From Peptococcaceae bacterium BRH_c23 (GTDB lineage Bacteria > Bacillota_B > Desulfitobacteriia > Desulfitobacteriales > Desulfitobacteriaceae): a stretch of DNA of 5,257 nt. Both the position numbers and the translations under genes were made by a program. Under the pieces are notes generated by a model that did no database searches, was not told where the DNA came from, and was given only the letters and a program-made list of their open reading frames with translations. Location of the stretch: NCBI GenBank assembly GCA_000961805.1, contig LADV01000322.1, positions 1 through 5,257 on the forward strand, given 5' to 3'. This document shows, piece after piece, positions 1-5,257 of the stretch (within the stretch, counting starts at the first letter, position 1; every line of letters starts with the position of its first letter).

Positions 1-476
1 AAGCCATTCCTGTCTTGAAACTCGACGGCAAATTCATTCGCAACCCGTTGATTAAAACCGAAAATTATGTTGAAGACGGAGAGATCGTTTACGGGGACTT
101 TAAAACAGGAGAAGCAGCTGCAGAGGCTAAAAAAATCATCAGTGAAGCCACTACAGACTTTACCCAGTTGGATAAAGAAATTGATAAGATCATCTATGTA
201 TTTACCAACTTGTTCCCTAACTGTCTGATGATGTCCATTGATGGTGTTCGCGCTAAGAAGAAATTCTTCTGGGATCAAGCCAAACTACTGAACCGTCACT
301 GGCTGGTCGCCAACATGCAGAGCGAGGCATATATGGGCTTCAACGCTTTCAACAACAAGAAAGCAACCGGTAAAGACACGATTGACTTTATTAAGTATCG
401 TCAGTTGCAGGTGGAATGTAAGCCATATACCACGGAATTCTTTGAAGCAGTTATGGCACCTCTCCTAGAGAAGTAA
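1..476 (+). CDS. bamA: 6-oxocyclohex-1-ene-1-carbonyl-CoA hydrolase, C-terminal part (5' truncated by window edge)
   Basis: Ring-opening hydrolase of anaerobic benzoyl-CoA degradation (BamA/Oah, crotonase superfamily), a cytoplasmic enzyme that hydrates and hydrolytically cleaves 6-oxocyclohex-1-ene-1-carbonyl-CoA to a pimeloyl-level acyl-CoA. The frame is open from base 3, and the TTG at 15 is an internal Leu codon, not a start: the residues before it (AIPVLK) run on naturally into DGKFIRNP. About 157 codons are visible, roughly the last 40% of a family of about 375-380 residues. Recognisable C-terminal family features are the DGKFIRNPL segment, the KTG followed by an alternating Ala/Lys helix, and the tail block NRHWLVANM, GFNAFN, DTIDFIKYRQL. 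The catalytic crotonase core lies upstream of the window. It stops with TAA at 474-476, and bamB follows 172 bp later. The family call rests on recalled similarity and is strongly supported by the bamBCDE genes next door. Confidence 0.88.
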   Translation, partial: AIPVLKLDGKFIRNPLIKTENYVEDGEIVYGDFKTGEAAAEAKKIISEATTDFTQLDKEIDKIIYVFTNLFPNCLMMSIDGVRAKKKFFWDQAKLLNRHWLVANMQSEAYMGFNAFNNKKATGKDTIDFIKYRQLQVECKPYTTEFFEAVMAPLLEK

Positions 477-648
477 ATCTAGGCTGTGCAACCTATGGCG
501 ACCGCTGGGGCCTAAAGGTTTAGCGCTAGCCAAGTTTTCTAAAGGGCCAGAGTTAAGCTGAAACACTTCTTGCTTAACAAGCATGAAGGTTTGTTATGGA
601 TTTATGAGCGATTATTTATGGTAAAAACATACCTAGAGGGGTTGAAAA
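477..648 (+). other. bamA-bamB intergenic region, noncoding
   Basis: This 172-bp gap has no convincing ORF. It contains an imperfect inverted repeat at 566-588 (separate entry), an overlapping weak sigma-54-like sequence at 559-574, and the bamB ribosome binding site AGAGGGG at 635-641, 7 nt before the ATG. The ATG at 618 is in another frame from bamB and is not a credible start. No good -35/-10 pair was found: TTGTTA at 591 has only a poor -10 partner near 613. The gap is long enough for bamB to have its own promoter, but the sequence does not settle this. Confidence 0.6.
566..588 (+). repeat. imperfect hairpin between bamA and bamB
   Basis: The arms CTTCTTGCTT (566-575) and AAGCATGAAG (579-588) pair at 9 of 10 positions around a 3-nt loop, AAC, with a single T-T mismatch. 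The following GTTTGTTATG is too short and broken a T tract for a convincing intrinsic terminator. It may be a weak terminator or attenuator after bamA, or an mRNA-processing or stabilising hairpin. Confidence 0.4.
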
Positions 649-2610
649 ATGAGATACGCAGAGACAGGGTATAATCTAGAAATTGATTTATCCCGAGGAA
701 ACATTGAGAGGGTAGAAACTGACCCGAAATTAGCCGAACTTCATCTTGGCGGGCTAGGTACCAACGCTAAGATATTATGGGATAGGGTTCCCCCTGAAGT
801 TGAACCCTTTTCTCCTGAAAATCTCCTGATATTTAGCGCTGGTCTTTTAACCGGGACCCCTGCTCCCGGTGCTAATCGCACCATTGTTTCTACCATTTCT
901 CCACAGACTAATTTAATGGCATTTTCAATGATGGGGGGATTTTTTGCACCAGAATTGAAACATGCCGGTTATGACAAGGTGATCATTCGCGGGCAGTCCC
1001 CCGATCTGGTTTATCTGTGGATAAACAATGACAAAGTAGAAATACGTGATGCCAGTCATCTCGCGGGGATGGGCACGAATGAAACTGCAGACCTTATTCG
1101 AAAAGAATTGAAGGAACCCAACGCTCAGGTAGCTTCTATCGGCTTAGCCGGTGAAAATAAGGTCTTTTATGCTTCCATCGAGCAGGGCAGGTCCAGTTGC
1201 AGCCGCTTAGGAGTTGGCGGCGTTATGGGAAGCAAACGCTTAAAGGCGATAGTCGTCCGTGGTACAAAAGACGTCAATATTGCTAGACCAGCTGAATTTC
1301 TGGGGCATTGCAACGATGTTCTAAACTATATTCAAGTCCGAGCGGAAAATCCACTGGGCATGGTACCCCCTATTTTAGCTGGGCTTGGTTCACCGCAGGA
1401 AATGAAAATCCATGATGAGAAGTGGCACACCGAGAGTTTCATGTGGGGAAACGCCCGAACACGGAGGAGAGATTTCTGGACTGAAGACATCGAAAAGCAG
1501 TGGACAGAGAAACAAGAAAGTGTGCGGGAGCGGTTCTTAAGTTGCTATAACTGTCCGATGTCCTGCGGGGCATCAGTCGCCTACCCAGGAATCCCCAAAT
1601 ACATGATGAAATGTTACTCGAAACTTACCTATACCATGGCATCCATGACAGACCTGGATTTTGGTTTTAGAATCAACTCTAAAGCTCAGGCCTATGGGGT
1701 GGACGGATTCACAACCCCGCAAACGATTGCCTTCGCCCTTGAGCTTTATGAAGCTGGCATTTTGACGGATGAGGATATGCCGGGATTCCCGTCCGATAAT
1801 GAGGAACGATTTTTCTGGTTACTGGAGAGAATTGTTCGGCGCGAAGGGATCGGCGATATTTTAGCCGAAGGGACCTATTGGGCTGCCAAAAAGATTGGTA
1901 AAGGCGCAGAAGAATATGCGCATAACAACATTAAGAAACATGAGCAGCTGCCACTCAAGTTAGGAATGTTGAATCCCGTCTATTTCCTTATGTATTCTAC
2001 TGGGGAGAAGATAAACATTACCCAAATTGAAGGGCAGTTCCCCCAGGCGCCTTTTGATACGAAAGAGCAGAAAGAAGAGTTTATCTCGGATTGGTTCCAT
2101 GTTCCTGCTGAAAAATTTAAGAAATATTTCCTAGACTGGGAACACCGCGGAGAACACTCCAATCCATATTACCCAACTGTTGAAGCTTCTTGTGAAATCG
2201 TTGACTGGATGGAGCAGATGCACTACATTGATGACGCCACCGGGATTTGCGCTGGTTTGTCATCGTTCCCCCTGAAGCCTGCGTATCATCTGCACAATTA
2301 TGCCAATGTCATTTCAGCAGCGACTGGGTTTGAAATGAATGAAGCAGAGCTAGTACAAGCTGCTAAGAGGAACCGAACTTTAATTAGAGCCTTTAATGTA
2401 CGAAGAGGCTTAACAAGAGAAGACGAACGTCCCCCAGAGGACCATTGGAAGAAACGTTTTCCTGATCTTGAAGCTACCCTCTTAGATGAATATTACAAAT
2501 TTAAGGGCTGGAACCTTAAAGGTATTCCAACGAAAGAGTCTTTACATGAATTGTCGATGGATTACGTGAGCGAAGACTTTGAACAAAGAGGTATTATGAC
2601 AAATGAGTAA
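649..2610 (+). CDS. bamB: Class II benzoyl-CoA reductase, tungsten active-site subunit BamB (aldehyde ferredoxin oxidoreductase family)
   Basis: Catalytic subunit that reduces the aromatic ring of benzoyl-CoA to cyclohexa-1,5-diene-1-carbonyl-CoA without ATP, using a W-bis-pyranopterin cofactor and one [4Fe-4S] cluster; cytoplasmic, no signal peptide. The N-terminal AOR pterin-binding domain spans about residues 5-205, with GGLGT at 34-38, TGTPAPG at 68-74 and RLGVGGVMGSKRLKAI at 186-201. The Fe-S ligands are C299, C302 and C306 (CYNCPMSC), with C534 (in DDATGIC) as the expected fourth. E251, H255, E257, H260 and C322 fall at the positions I recall for the active-site pocket and Cys-tungsten ligand of Geobacter metallireducens BamB. 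The Cys ligand separates BamB from ordinary aldehyde-oxidising AORs. The length of 653 aa is normal for BamB. ATG 649 is preceded by AGAGGGG at 7 nt. The 3' end overlaps bamC by 8 bp, which implies coupled translation. Confidence 0.93.
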   Translation: MRYAETGYNLEIDLSRGNIERVETDPKLAELHLGGLGTNAKILWDRVPPEVEPFSPENLLIFSAGLLTGTPAPGANRTIVSTISPQTNLMAFSMMGGFFAPELKHAGYDKVIIRGQSPDLVYLWINNDKVEIRDASHLAGMGTNETADLIRKELKEPNAQVASIGLAGENKVFYASIEQGRSSCSRLGVGGVMGSKRLKAIVVRGTKDVNIARPAEFLGHCNDVLNYIQVRAENPLGMVPPILAGLGSPQEMKIHDEKWHTESFMWGNARTRRRDFWTEDIEKQWTEKQESVRERFLSCYNCPMSCGASVAYPGIPKYMMKCYSKLTYTMASMTDLDFGFRINSKAQAYGVDGFTTPQTIAFALELYEAGILTDEDMPGFPSDNEERFFWLLERIVRREGIGDILAEGTYWAAKKIGKGAEEYAHNNIKKHEQLPLKLGMLNPVYFLMYSTGEKINITQIEGQFPQAPFDTKEQKEEFISDWFHVPAEKFKKYFLDWEHRGEHSNPYYPTVEASCEIVDWMEQMHYIDDATGICAGLSSFPLKPAYHLHNYANVISAATGFEMNEAELVQAAKRNRTLIRAFNVRRGLTREDERPPEDHWKKRFPDLEATLLDEYYKFKGWNLKGIPTKESLHELSMDYVSEDFEQRGIMTNE

Positions 2611-3133
2611 AATTAAGAAGAAAGTCAAGGTAATCAAGATCGATGTAGATAAGTGCAATGGTTGTCGGGCCTGTGAGGTGATTTGCTCATCCTTTCACGC
2701 TACCCCAAAATATAGCAGCAATAATCCGGCGAGGTCTCGTATTCGAATGATTCGTGATCCTTTAAAAGATATCTATCTCCCTGTTTACGCGGGTGAATAT
2801 GCTACAGCCGAATGTATGGGCAGAGACAAATATGTGATAGACGGCAAGGAATATAAGGAGTGTGACTTCTGTAGAGCTTCCTGCCCATCCCGAGATATTT
2901 TCAAAGAACCCGATTCCGGACTGCCTCTGAAATGCGATATGTGTGAAGATGAAGAAGAGCCCTTGTGTGTTAAGTGGTGCCTGGCTAAAGCCCTAACTTA
3001 CGAGGAAAGGGAAGAGGAAGCCGAAGAAGACGTCAAGCTGGGTGATATGGAGATAGGCTTGAATGCCTTGGTAGACAAATATGGATTCCAGAAGCTTGCA
3101 GATACCATGGCCCGGATGTCACAGAAGGGCTAA
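2603..3133 (+). CDS. bamC: Benzoyl-CoA reductase electron-transfer subunit BamC, three [4Fe-4S] ferredoxin-type protein
   Basis: Partner of BamB that wires the tungsten site to the rest of the Bam complex. The 176-aa protein has exactly twelve cysteines: C18, C21, C24, C28; C71; C87, C90, C94; C111, C114, C122, C126. This is enough for three [4Fe-4S] clusters, matching the three clusters known in BamC. The arrangement is of the DmsB/HycB type: the first motif is CNGCRACEVIC (18-28), the others are CDFCRASC (87-94) and CDMCEDEEEPLCVKWC (111-126). By family analogy C18/21/24 would pair with C126 and C28 with C111/114/122; C71 with C87/90/94 for the third cluster is inferred. A Glu-rich segment (about 134-143) precedes a C-terminal helix. 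ATG 2603 lies inside the end of bamB, with AGAGGT at 2587-2592 as a likely ribosome binding site. No signal peptide or membrane segment is seen, consistent with a soluble complex. Confidence 0.9.
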   Translation: MSKIKKKVKVIKIDVDKCNGCRACEVICSSFHATPKYSSNNPARSRIRMIRDPLKDIYLPVYAGEYATAECMGRDKYVIDGKEYKECDFCRASCPSRDIFKEPDSGLPLKCDMCEDEEEPLCVKWCLAKALTYEEREEEAEEDVKLGDMEIGLNALVDKYGFQKLADTMARMSQKG

Positions 3134-3165
3134 AACATTAATTTGAAAGAAGAGGATTAAAAATC

Positions 3166-4317
3166 GTGGAGATTGTAGCCCCCTTCAAAGAGGCCATCGA
3201 TGAAATTAAAGAGAGCGGCGCAGAAGCCGTCAAATTCTGCTATCAATGCGGAAAATGCGATACTGTCTGTCCCTGGAATAGGGTAAGAACTTTCAGTATG
3301 CGCAAGTTAATCCGAGAGGCAACCTTCGGTTTGACTGAGATAGAAAATGAAGAGATCTGGCGCTGCACAACCTGCGGCAAGTGCCATCAGAGATGCCCCA
3401 GAGACGTAAAGCAGATCAATGACATGATCGGCCTGCGTAGGTTCGCTACGGGATATGGTGTTTTTCCTGAGGCTGTCAAGCCTGTCCGCGCTGCAAGCGC
3501 AGGCCTTTATTCAGAAGGTAACCCCTTTGGTGAAGCACGATCCAAGAGGGCAGACTGGGCAGAGGGTCTCTCAGTAAAACCATTCACAGAAGGAATGGAA
3601 GTCTTATATTTTCCAGGCTGCTACCTTAGCTATGACTCTAGATTAAAGAAAGTAGCTCGAGCCACAGTCAATATCCTTAATAAGGCAGGAGTGGATTTTG
3701 GGATACTAGGTACTAAGGAGAATTGCTGTGGAGAAAGCATCCGCAAGACAGGCAATGAGGCAGAATTCAAACGCTTAGCCAGGGAAAACATCAAAACGTT
3801 TATCGATAACGGGGTAAAGAGAATCCTTGTTTCTTCCCCCCATTGCTACCACACCTTTAAGAATGAGTATCCTGAATTCAACGTGAAGTTTGAGATTGTT
3901 CATATTTCCCAGTATTTATTTGAGCTGATAAATGACGGCAGGCTTCAAATTAATAAGGAGTATGAGAAAAAAGTTACGTATCATGACCCATGTTACCTGG
4001 GTCGACATAATGGCATATATGACGAACCGCGTGGAATCTTACAGAAAATACCGGGTTTGGTCCTGAACGAGATGGCTGAGTCGCGGGAAGAAAGTATGTG
4101 TTGTGGAATGGGAGGAGGCAGGATTTGGATGGAAACTCAAAAGTCCGACAGATTCGCCAACCTCAGATTAGATCAAGCTGTTGGGGTTGGGGCTGAGGTT
4201 CTGGTTACTTCCTGCCCGTATTGCATAACCAATTTCGAGGATAGCAGGTTAGTCATGAGCTATGATGATGTCATTCAGATTAAGGACATTACGGAGATCA
4301 TCCAGGAGGTTATTTAG
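3166..4317 (+). CDS. bamD: Bam complex subunit BamD, HdrD-like iron-sulfur protein with two CCG domains
   Basis: Heterodisulfide-reductase-like electron-transfer subunit (383 aa), thought to link the HdrA-like BamE to BamBC. The N-terminal HdrC-like ferredoxin domain has two complete CxxCxxCxxxCP motifs, C25/28/31/35 and C67/70/73/77. Two HdrB-like CCG domains follow. The first has YFPGC (C152), NCCGE (C187-C188) and SSPHC (C227). The second has HDPC (C276), MCCGMGGG (C312-C313) and CPYC (C350/C353). In the first CCG domain the leading Cys of the final CxxC is Ser224, so only the second has the full ligand set for a noncubane-type cluster. GTG at 3166 is the likely start: AGAGGA at 3151-3156 precedes it by 9 nt, and there is no in-frame ATG at the N terminus. 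The gap to bamC is 32 bp. Sequence alone could also read as a generic HdrD/GlpC-like protein; the context makes BamD. Confidence 0.87.
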   Translation: MEIVAPFKEAIDEIKESGAEAVKFCYQCGKCDTVCPWNRVRTFSMRKLIREATFGLTEIENEEIWRCTTCGKCHQRCPRDVKQINDMIGLRRFATGYGVFPEAVKPVRAASAGLYSEGNPFGEARSKRADWAEGLSVKPFTEGMEVLYFPGCYLSYDSRLKKVARATVNILNKAGVDFGILGTKENCCGESIRKTGNEAEFKRLARENIKTFIDNGVKRILVSSPHCYHTFKNEYPEFNVKFEIVHISQYLFELINDGRLQINKEYEKKVTYHDPCYLGRHNGIYDEPRGILQKIPGLVLNEMAESREESMCCGMGGGRIWMETQKSDRFANLRLDQAVGVGAEVLVTSCPYCITNFEDSRLVMSYDDVIQIKDITEIIQEVI

Positions 4318-4331
4318 AAGAGGAAGAAGAC

Positions 4332-4424
4332 ATGCAAGAAGCGATTGGCATCAGGACCTCAGTTCATATGCCTTACGAGACGGAGCGAGGAGGTGTCAGA
4401 AAGTGGATTATGATGATGTATTAA
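4332..4424 (+). CDS. possible 30-codon small ORF or remnant of a gene start
   Basis: ATG 4332 begins 14 nt after the bamD stop, preceded by AAGAGGAAG (4318-4326), a reasonable Shine-Dalgarno. The frame runs 30 codons to TAA 4422-4424 and overlaps the next gene by 22 bp in another frame. Residues 1-25 read like a genuine N terminus. The YETERGGVRKW stretch weakly resembles the N-terminal 'VERGxIRxFA' signature of MaoC/FAS1-like dehydratases, after which the frame turns to IMMMY and stops. It could be a real small protein, a leftover start of a deleted gene, or chance; no function is assigned. Confidence 0.25.
   Translation: MQEAIGIRTSVHMPYETERGGVRKWIMMMY
4388..4395 (+). promoter_or_regulatory. 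Shine-Dalgarno that sets the start of the DUF3795-type gene
   Basis: AGGAGGTG is an almost perfect anti-16S match, 7 nt upstream of GTG 4403. It argues against the earlier in-frame ATG at 4262, which lies inside bamD and would add 47 mostly Arg-rich, non-conserved residues. Confidence 0.8.
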
Positions 4425-4849
4425 AACATCTTTCTCTGTGTGGTCTTGATTGTGAGAGATGCGCCGATTATGAAAACGGGGAAATCAAACAATTAAGTTC
4501 AAGGCTTGCTTACCTACTCGGGAATTATAAGCCAGTTGCAAAAATGAAAACAGAAAGAAACCCTATTTTTAAGGGGTACACTCAGTTCGCAGAAATCCTG
4601 ACCTCTTTTTCCAATGGCTCGTGTAGTGGGTGCAGAGGTGAAAATGTGCAATGTCCGCTAACGACTTGTTCCGCTAAAACCTGCCATAAAGAGAAAAGCG
4701 TTGATTATTGTTTTCAATGTAATGAATATCCTTGTGAAAAGCAGTTTACTGGTCGTTTAAGGGAACGCTGGAGATATATAAATGACCGCATGAAGGAAAT
4801 TGGCGTAGTCGAATATTATTACGATCAAGTTAAGTTACCCAGATATTAA
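4403..4849 (+). CDS. DUF3795-type cysteine-rich small protein of unknown function
   Basis: A 148-aa soluble protein with 11 cysteines, matching the pattern I recognise as DUF3795. It opens with LCGLDCERC (C13, C17, C20), followed by a helical stretch with no Cys (about 22-72). A second Cys block follows: C74, C77, C84, C89, C94, C103, C106, C111 (CSGC, CPLTTC, CFQCNEYPC). The C-terminal segment ends in KLPRY. The cysteines could bind zinc or an Fe-S cluster; members are common in anaerobes but none has a role I can name. GTG 4403 is chosen because of the AGGAGGTG 7 nt upstream and because homology begins at once; the longer frame from 4262 reads bamD in another frame. It sits between bamD and bamE, which are usually adjacent, so it is probably cotranscribed with them. 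A role in assembling or protecting the cluster-rich Bam complex is only a guess. Confidence 0.8.
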   Translation: MDYDDVLKHLSLCGLDCERCADYENGEIKQLSSRLAYLLGNYKPVAKMKTERNPIFKGYTQFAEILTSFSNGSCSGCRGENVQCPLTTCSAKTCHKEKSVDYCFQCNEYPCEKQFTGRLRERWRYINDRMKEIGVVEYYYDQVKLPRY

Positions 4850-4871
4850 TATTATGCACTAACCACCATTA

Positions 4872-4932
4872 GGCCGGGATTTGTTTTTATCTTTCCTAAA
4901 CTAAAAGAAGCTATTAAGTCGGCAGCCCGGCC
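4872..4932 (+). repeat. GC-rich inverted repeat in the bamE leader
   Basis: GGCCGGG at 4872-4878 is perfectly complementary to CCCGGCC at 4926-4932, with a 47-nt AT-rich interval. A second stem (4935-4939 with 4947-4951) follows directly. Together they could fold the leader RNA just upstream of the bamE ribosome binding site. A 7-bp match alone could be chance, and no known riboswitch class is recognised. Confidence 0.35.
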
Positions 4933-4964
4933 GAACCCGAACAGTACGGGTACATAAAAACTAC

Positions 4965-4973
4965 GGAGGTGAT
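4965..4973 (+). promoter_or_regulatory. perfect Shine-Dalgarno of bamE
   Basis: GGAGGTGAT is a full 9-nt complement to the 16S 3' end, 5 nt before GTG 4979. It fixes the start of bamE and indicates strong translation initiation. Confidence 0.85.
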
Positions 4974-4978
4974 ATAAA

Positions 4979-5257
4979 GTGGAAAATGAACTATTGCTAA
5001 AAGAACAGATTCAACTACTTTGTAATAGTGCTGGAGACAAGAATTTTGGAGACGTTATGGTTGTTGGTGGAGGGATCAGCGGTATTCAAGCCTCTCTTGA
5101 TCTGGCCACTGCCGGTTATAAGGTTTACCTAGTTGACAAAGCGCCGAGTATCGGCGGCCATATGGCCCAACTTGACAAAACCTTTCCAACCAATGACTGC
5201 TCAAGTTGAATAATCAACCCCAAACTGGTCGAGGTCGACCGGCAGCCGAATATTGAG
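4979..5257 (+). CDS. bamE: HdrA-like FAD/iron-sulfur subunit BamE, selenocysteine-containing, N-terminal part (runs off window)
   Basis: HdrA-type flavoprotein of the Bam complex, proposed to take part in flavin-based electron bifurcation that drives BamBC. After a 24-residue leader the FAD-binding Rossmann motif appears ([14 protein letters not shown] at 30-35), with the acidic end of strand 2 in VYLVDK (49-54) and the HdrA signature [16 protein letters not shown] (59-74). Codon 77 is TGA (5207-5209). The frame then continues [16 protein letters not shown] to the last base, which is the conserved HdrA sequence that normally follows a Cys at this position. The protein therefore reads C74-S-S-U77, replacing the family's CxxC, and the downstream hairpin at 5225-5242 fits a bacterial SECIS. 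Start GTG 4979 is set by a perfect Shine-Dalgarno. The alternative, a nonsense mutation or sequencing error in a Cys codon, is less likely because the TGA sits precisely at a redox Cys. The later Fe-S domains lie outside the window. Confidence 0.88.
5207..5209 (+). other. in-frame TGA, predicted selenocysteine codon (Sec77 of BamE)
   Basis: The TGA occupies the second position of the conserved CxxC of HdrA-family proteins, and homology continues on both sides without a frame change. HdrA proteins with selenocysteine are known in other anaerobes, from general knowledge of the family. Confidence 0.85.
5225..5242 (+). promoter_or_regulatory. candidate bacterial SECIS hairpin
   Basis: CTGGTCG (5225-5231) pairs with CGACCGG (5236-5242): seven pairs including one G-U, closing an AGGU loop at 5232-5235. 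There are 22 nt between the TGA and the loop, within the 16-37 nt usual for bacterial SECIS elements. G is present in the first two loop positions as required, and the AGGUC apex resembles that of E. coli fdhF. It lies inside the coding sequence, as bacterial SECIS elements do. Confidence 0.72.

Larger units (their letters stand above)
4850..4978 (+). other. noncoding leader between the DUF3795-type gene and bamE
   Basis: This 129-bp segment is AT-rich in the middle with GC-rich flanks and no credible ORF. It holds the long-range inverted repeat at 4872-4932 and a small hairpin ACCCG-loop-CGGGT at 4935-4951. It ends in a very strong ribosome binding site. No hairpin followed by a T run supports a terminator: the T run at 4884-4888 lacks an upstream stem. 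TTGTTT (4881) with TAAAAG (4902) is the best promoter-like pair, but its 15-bp spacer is poor. Confidence 0.55.

Noticed and set aside
15..17. TTG as start codon of the first gene
   Set aside because: The frame is open to the window edge, and the residues before and after it match the BamA family, so it is an internal Leu of a truncated gene.
517..530. GG-N10-GC spacing resembling a sigma-54 promoter
   Set aside because: Only the core dinucleotides match; the surrounding -24 and -12 bases do not.
850..870. Perfect 7-bp inverted repeat (ACCGGGA / TCCCGGT, 7-nt loop) within bamB
   Set aside because: It encodes the conserved TGTPAPG motif of the AOR family and has no T tract; best explained by coding constraint.
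1980..2162. 60-codon open frame on the minus strand inside bamB
   Set aside because: It lies wholly within the well-conserved bamB coding sequence, has no recognisable motif and no convincing ribosome binding site; it is a shadow frame.
4262..4402. 47-codon upstream extension of the DUF3795-type gene
   Set aside because: The extension reads the bamD 3' end in another frame, is Arg-rich without family similarity, and the perfectly spaced Shine-Dalgarno points to GTG 4403.
4261..4419. 11-nt direct repeat TATGATGATGT at 4261-4271 and 4409-4419
   Set aside because: The sequence is low-complexity and encodes YDDV in both genes. It could mark a recombination scar, but is too short and simple to support one.
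5156..5167. 12-bp perfect palindrome GGCCATATGGCC upstream of the TGA
   Set aside because: It encodes the conserved HdrA residues around GGHMA and lies on the wrong side of the TGA for a SECIS; likely chance.
5207..5257. bamE as a pseudogene with a premature stop
   Set aside because: The TGA is the only interruption, sits exactly at the conserved Cys position, is followed by in-frame homology and a SECIS-like hairpin, and the gene has an excellent ribosome binding site.

Overview
The window carries the core of a class II (ATP-independent, tungsten-dependent) benzoyl-CoA reductase locus from a strict anaerobe. Every gene is on the + strand. In order it holds the 3' end of bamA (6-oxocyclohex-1-ene-1-carbonyl-CoA hydrolase), bamB (tungsten active-site subunit), bamC (three-cluster ferredoxin-type subunit), bamD (HdrD/HdrBC-like CCG-domain subunit), a small cysteine-rich DUF3795-type gene, and the 5' end of bamE (HdrA-like FAD/Fe-S subunit). 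The encoded enzymes are those that reduce benzoyl-CoA to the cyclic diene and, after later steps, hydrolytically open the ring. This is the central pathway of anaerobic aromatic degradation in sulfate-, iron- or syntrophy-dependent bacteria.

Layout: positions 1-476 are the bamA C-terminal part, followed by a 172-bp gap with an imperfect hairpin and only weak promoter-like sequence. Positions 649-4317 are a compact bamB-bamC-bamD block, with an 8-bp overlap between B and C and a 32-bp gap between C and D. Positions 4318-4849 hold a possible 30-codon ORF and the DUF3795-type gene, which starts at GTG 4403 behind a near-perfect Shine-Dalgarno. Positions 4850-4978 are a noncoding leader with a GC-rich inverted repeat and a perfect 9-nt Shine-Dalgarno. 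bamE begins at GTG 4979 and runs off the window end.

The main point of biology is that bamE is interrupted by an in-frame TGA at 5207-5209. It falls exactly where HdrA-family proteins have the second Cys of a conserved CxxC. The reading frame continues with clear HdrA homology to the last base, and a strong hairpin with an AGGU loop starts 15 nt after the TGA. This is best read as a selenocysteine codon with a bacterial SECIS element, so annotation as a 76-residue protein or pseudogene would be wrong.

Organism: the strong Gram-positive-style ribosome binding sites, several GTG starts, moderate GC and the bam gene set suggest an anaerobic Firmicute of the Desulfotomaculum/Pelotomaculum/Desulfosporosinus type. 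This is an inference; deltaproteobacteria also carry bam genes.
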